In this document: in pieces, positions 6,278-6,288 of the stretch
Position numbering within the stretch: position 1 is the first letter of the stretch
How the letters are laid out: every line of letters begins with the position of its first letter
Assembly: GCA_004378665.1 (NCBI GenBank)
Contig: SOIA01000393.1
Coordinates: forward strand, 1-6,288
Reading direction: 5' to 3'
DNA: 6,288 nucleotides
Origin: Candidatus Aminicenantota bacterium
GTDB lineage: Bacteria; Acidobacteriota; Aminicenantia; Aminicenantales; Aminicenantaceae
Program-made: the position numbers and the translations under genes
Notes under the pieces: model-generated
The model's database searches: none
What the model saw: the letters and a program-made list of their open reading frames with translations, nothing else
Told to the model about the DNA's origin: nothing

Positions 6278-6285
6278 ATCTATCC
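6278..6285 (-). promoter_or_regulatory. Leader motif GGATAGAT, copy before the isomerase gene
   Basis: GGATAGAT lies 31 bases before ATG-6246, followed directly by CTTTAA and an A/T-rich segment leading into the ribosome site. It matches the copy at 5186-5193 in sequence, strand and approximate distance from the start codon. Function unknown. Confidence 0.25.
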
Positions 6286-6288
6286 AGG

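Overview
The window is a single-direction block: five genes, all on the minus strand, packed tightly enough to be one operon. Read in transcription order (right to left) they are a xylose-isomerase-like TIM-barrel sugar isomerase/epimerase (6246-5257), a Tat-exported Gfo/Idh/MocA sugar oxidoreductase (5162-3789), a heptaheme c-type cytochrome with a C-terminal membrane anchor (3792-1450), a small b-type-cytochrome-like membrane protein (1453-779, GTG start), and an ApbE-type FAD:protein FMN transferase (792 to beyond the left edge, C-terminus missing). Only one gap of any size exists, 94 bases between the first two genes. The other three junctions overlap by 4, 4 and 14 bases, so translation is probably coupled.

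Organism. An exported multiheme cytochrome, a Tat signal on a Gfo/Idh/MocA enzyme and AGGAGG-type ribosome binding sites indicate a bacterium with a periplasm and a respiratory chain. Tat-borne Gfo/Idh/MocA proteins paired with TIM-barrel isomerases are typical of Acidobacteriota/Aminicenantes-like, Planctomycetes/Verrucomicrobia-like and Bacteroidota-like carbohydrate degraders. My guess is an uncultivated Acidobacteriota/Aminicenantota relative, but nothing in the window proves it.

How the genes may work together. The first two genes resemble the oxidoreductase plus isomerase/lyase pairs used for oxidative attack on sugars, glycosides or inositols (3-keto-sugar chemistry). The next three look like an electron-transfer module: heptaheme cytochrome c, a quinone-side cytochrome b, and a flavinylation enzyme whose target is not in the window. 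The 4-base overlap that joins the sugar dehydrogenase to the cytochrome is the most informative feature. It suggests that electrons from sugar oxidation outside the cytoplasm, or from a linked step, enter the quinone pool or leave the cell through this module. That link is inference; the individual family assignments are solid.

Least expected: the cytochrome carries about 320 residues without any heme motif between hemes 6 and 7, and this stretch appears to be three diverged copies of an ~80-residue unit. I found no tRNA, rRNA, CRISPR array, insertion sequence or convincing terminator.
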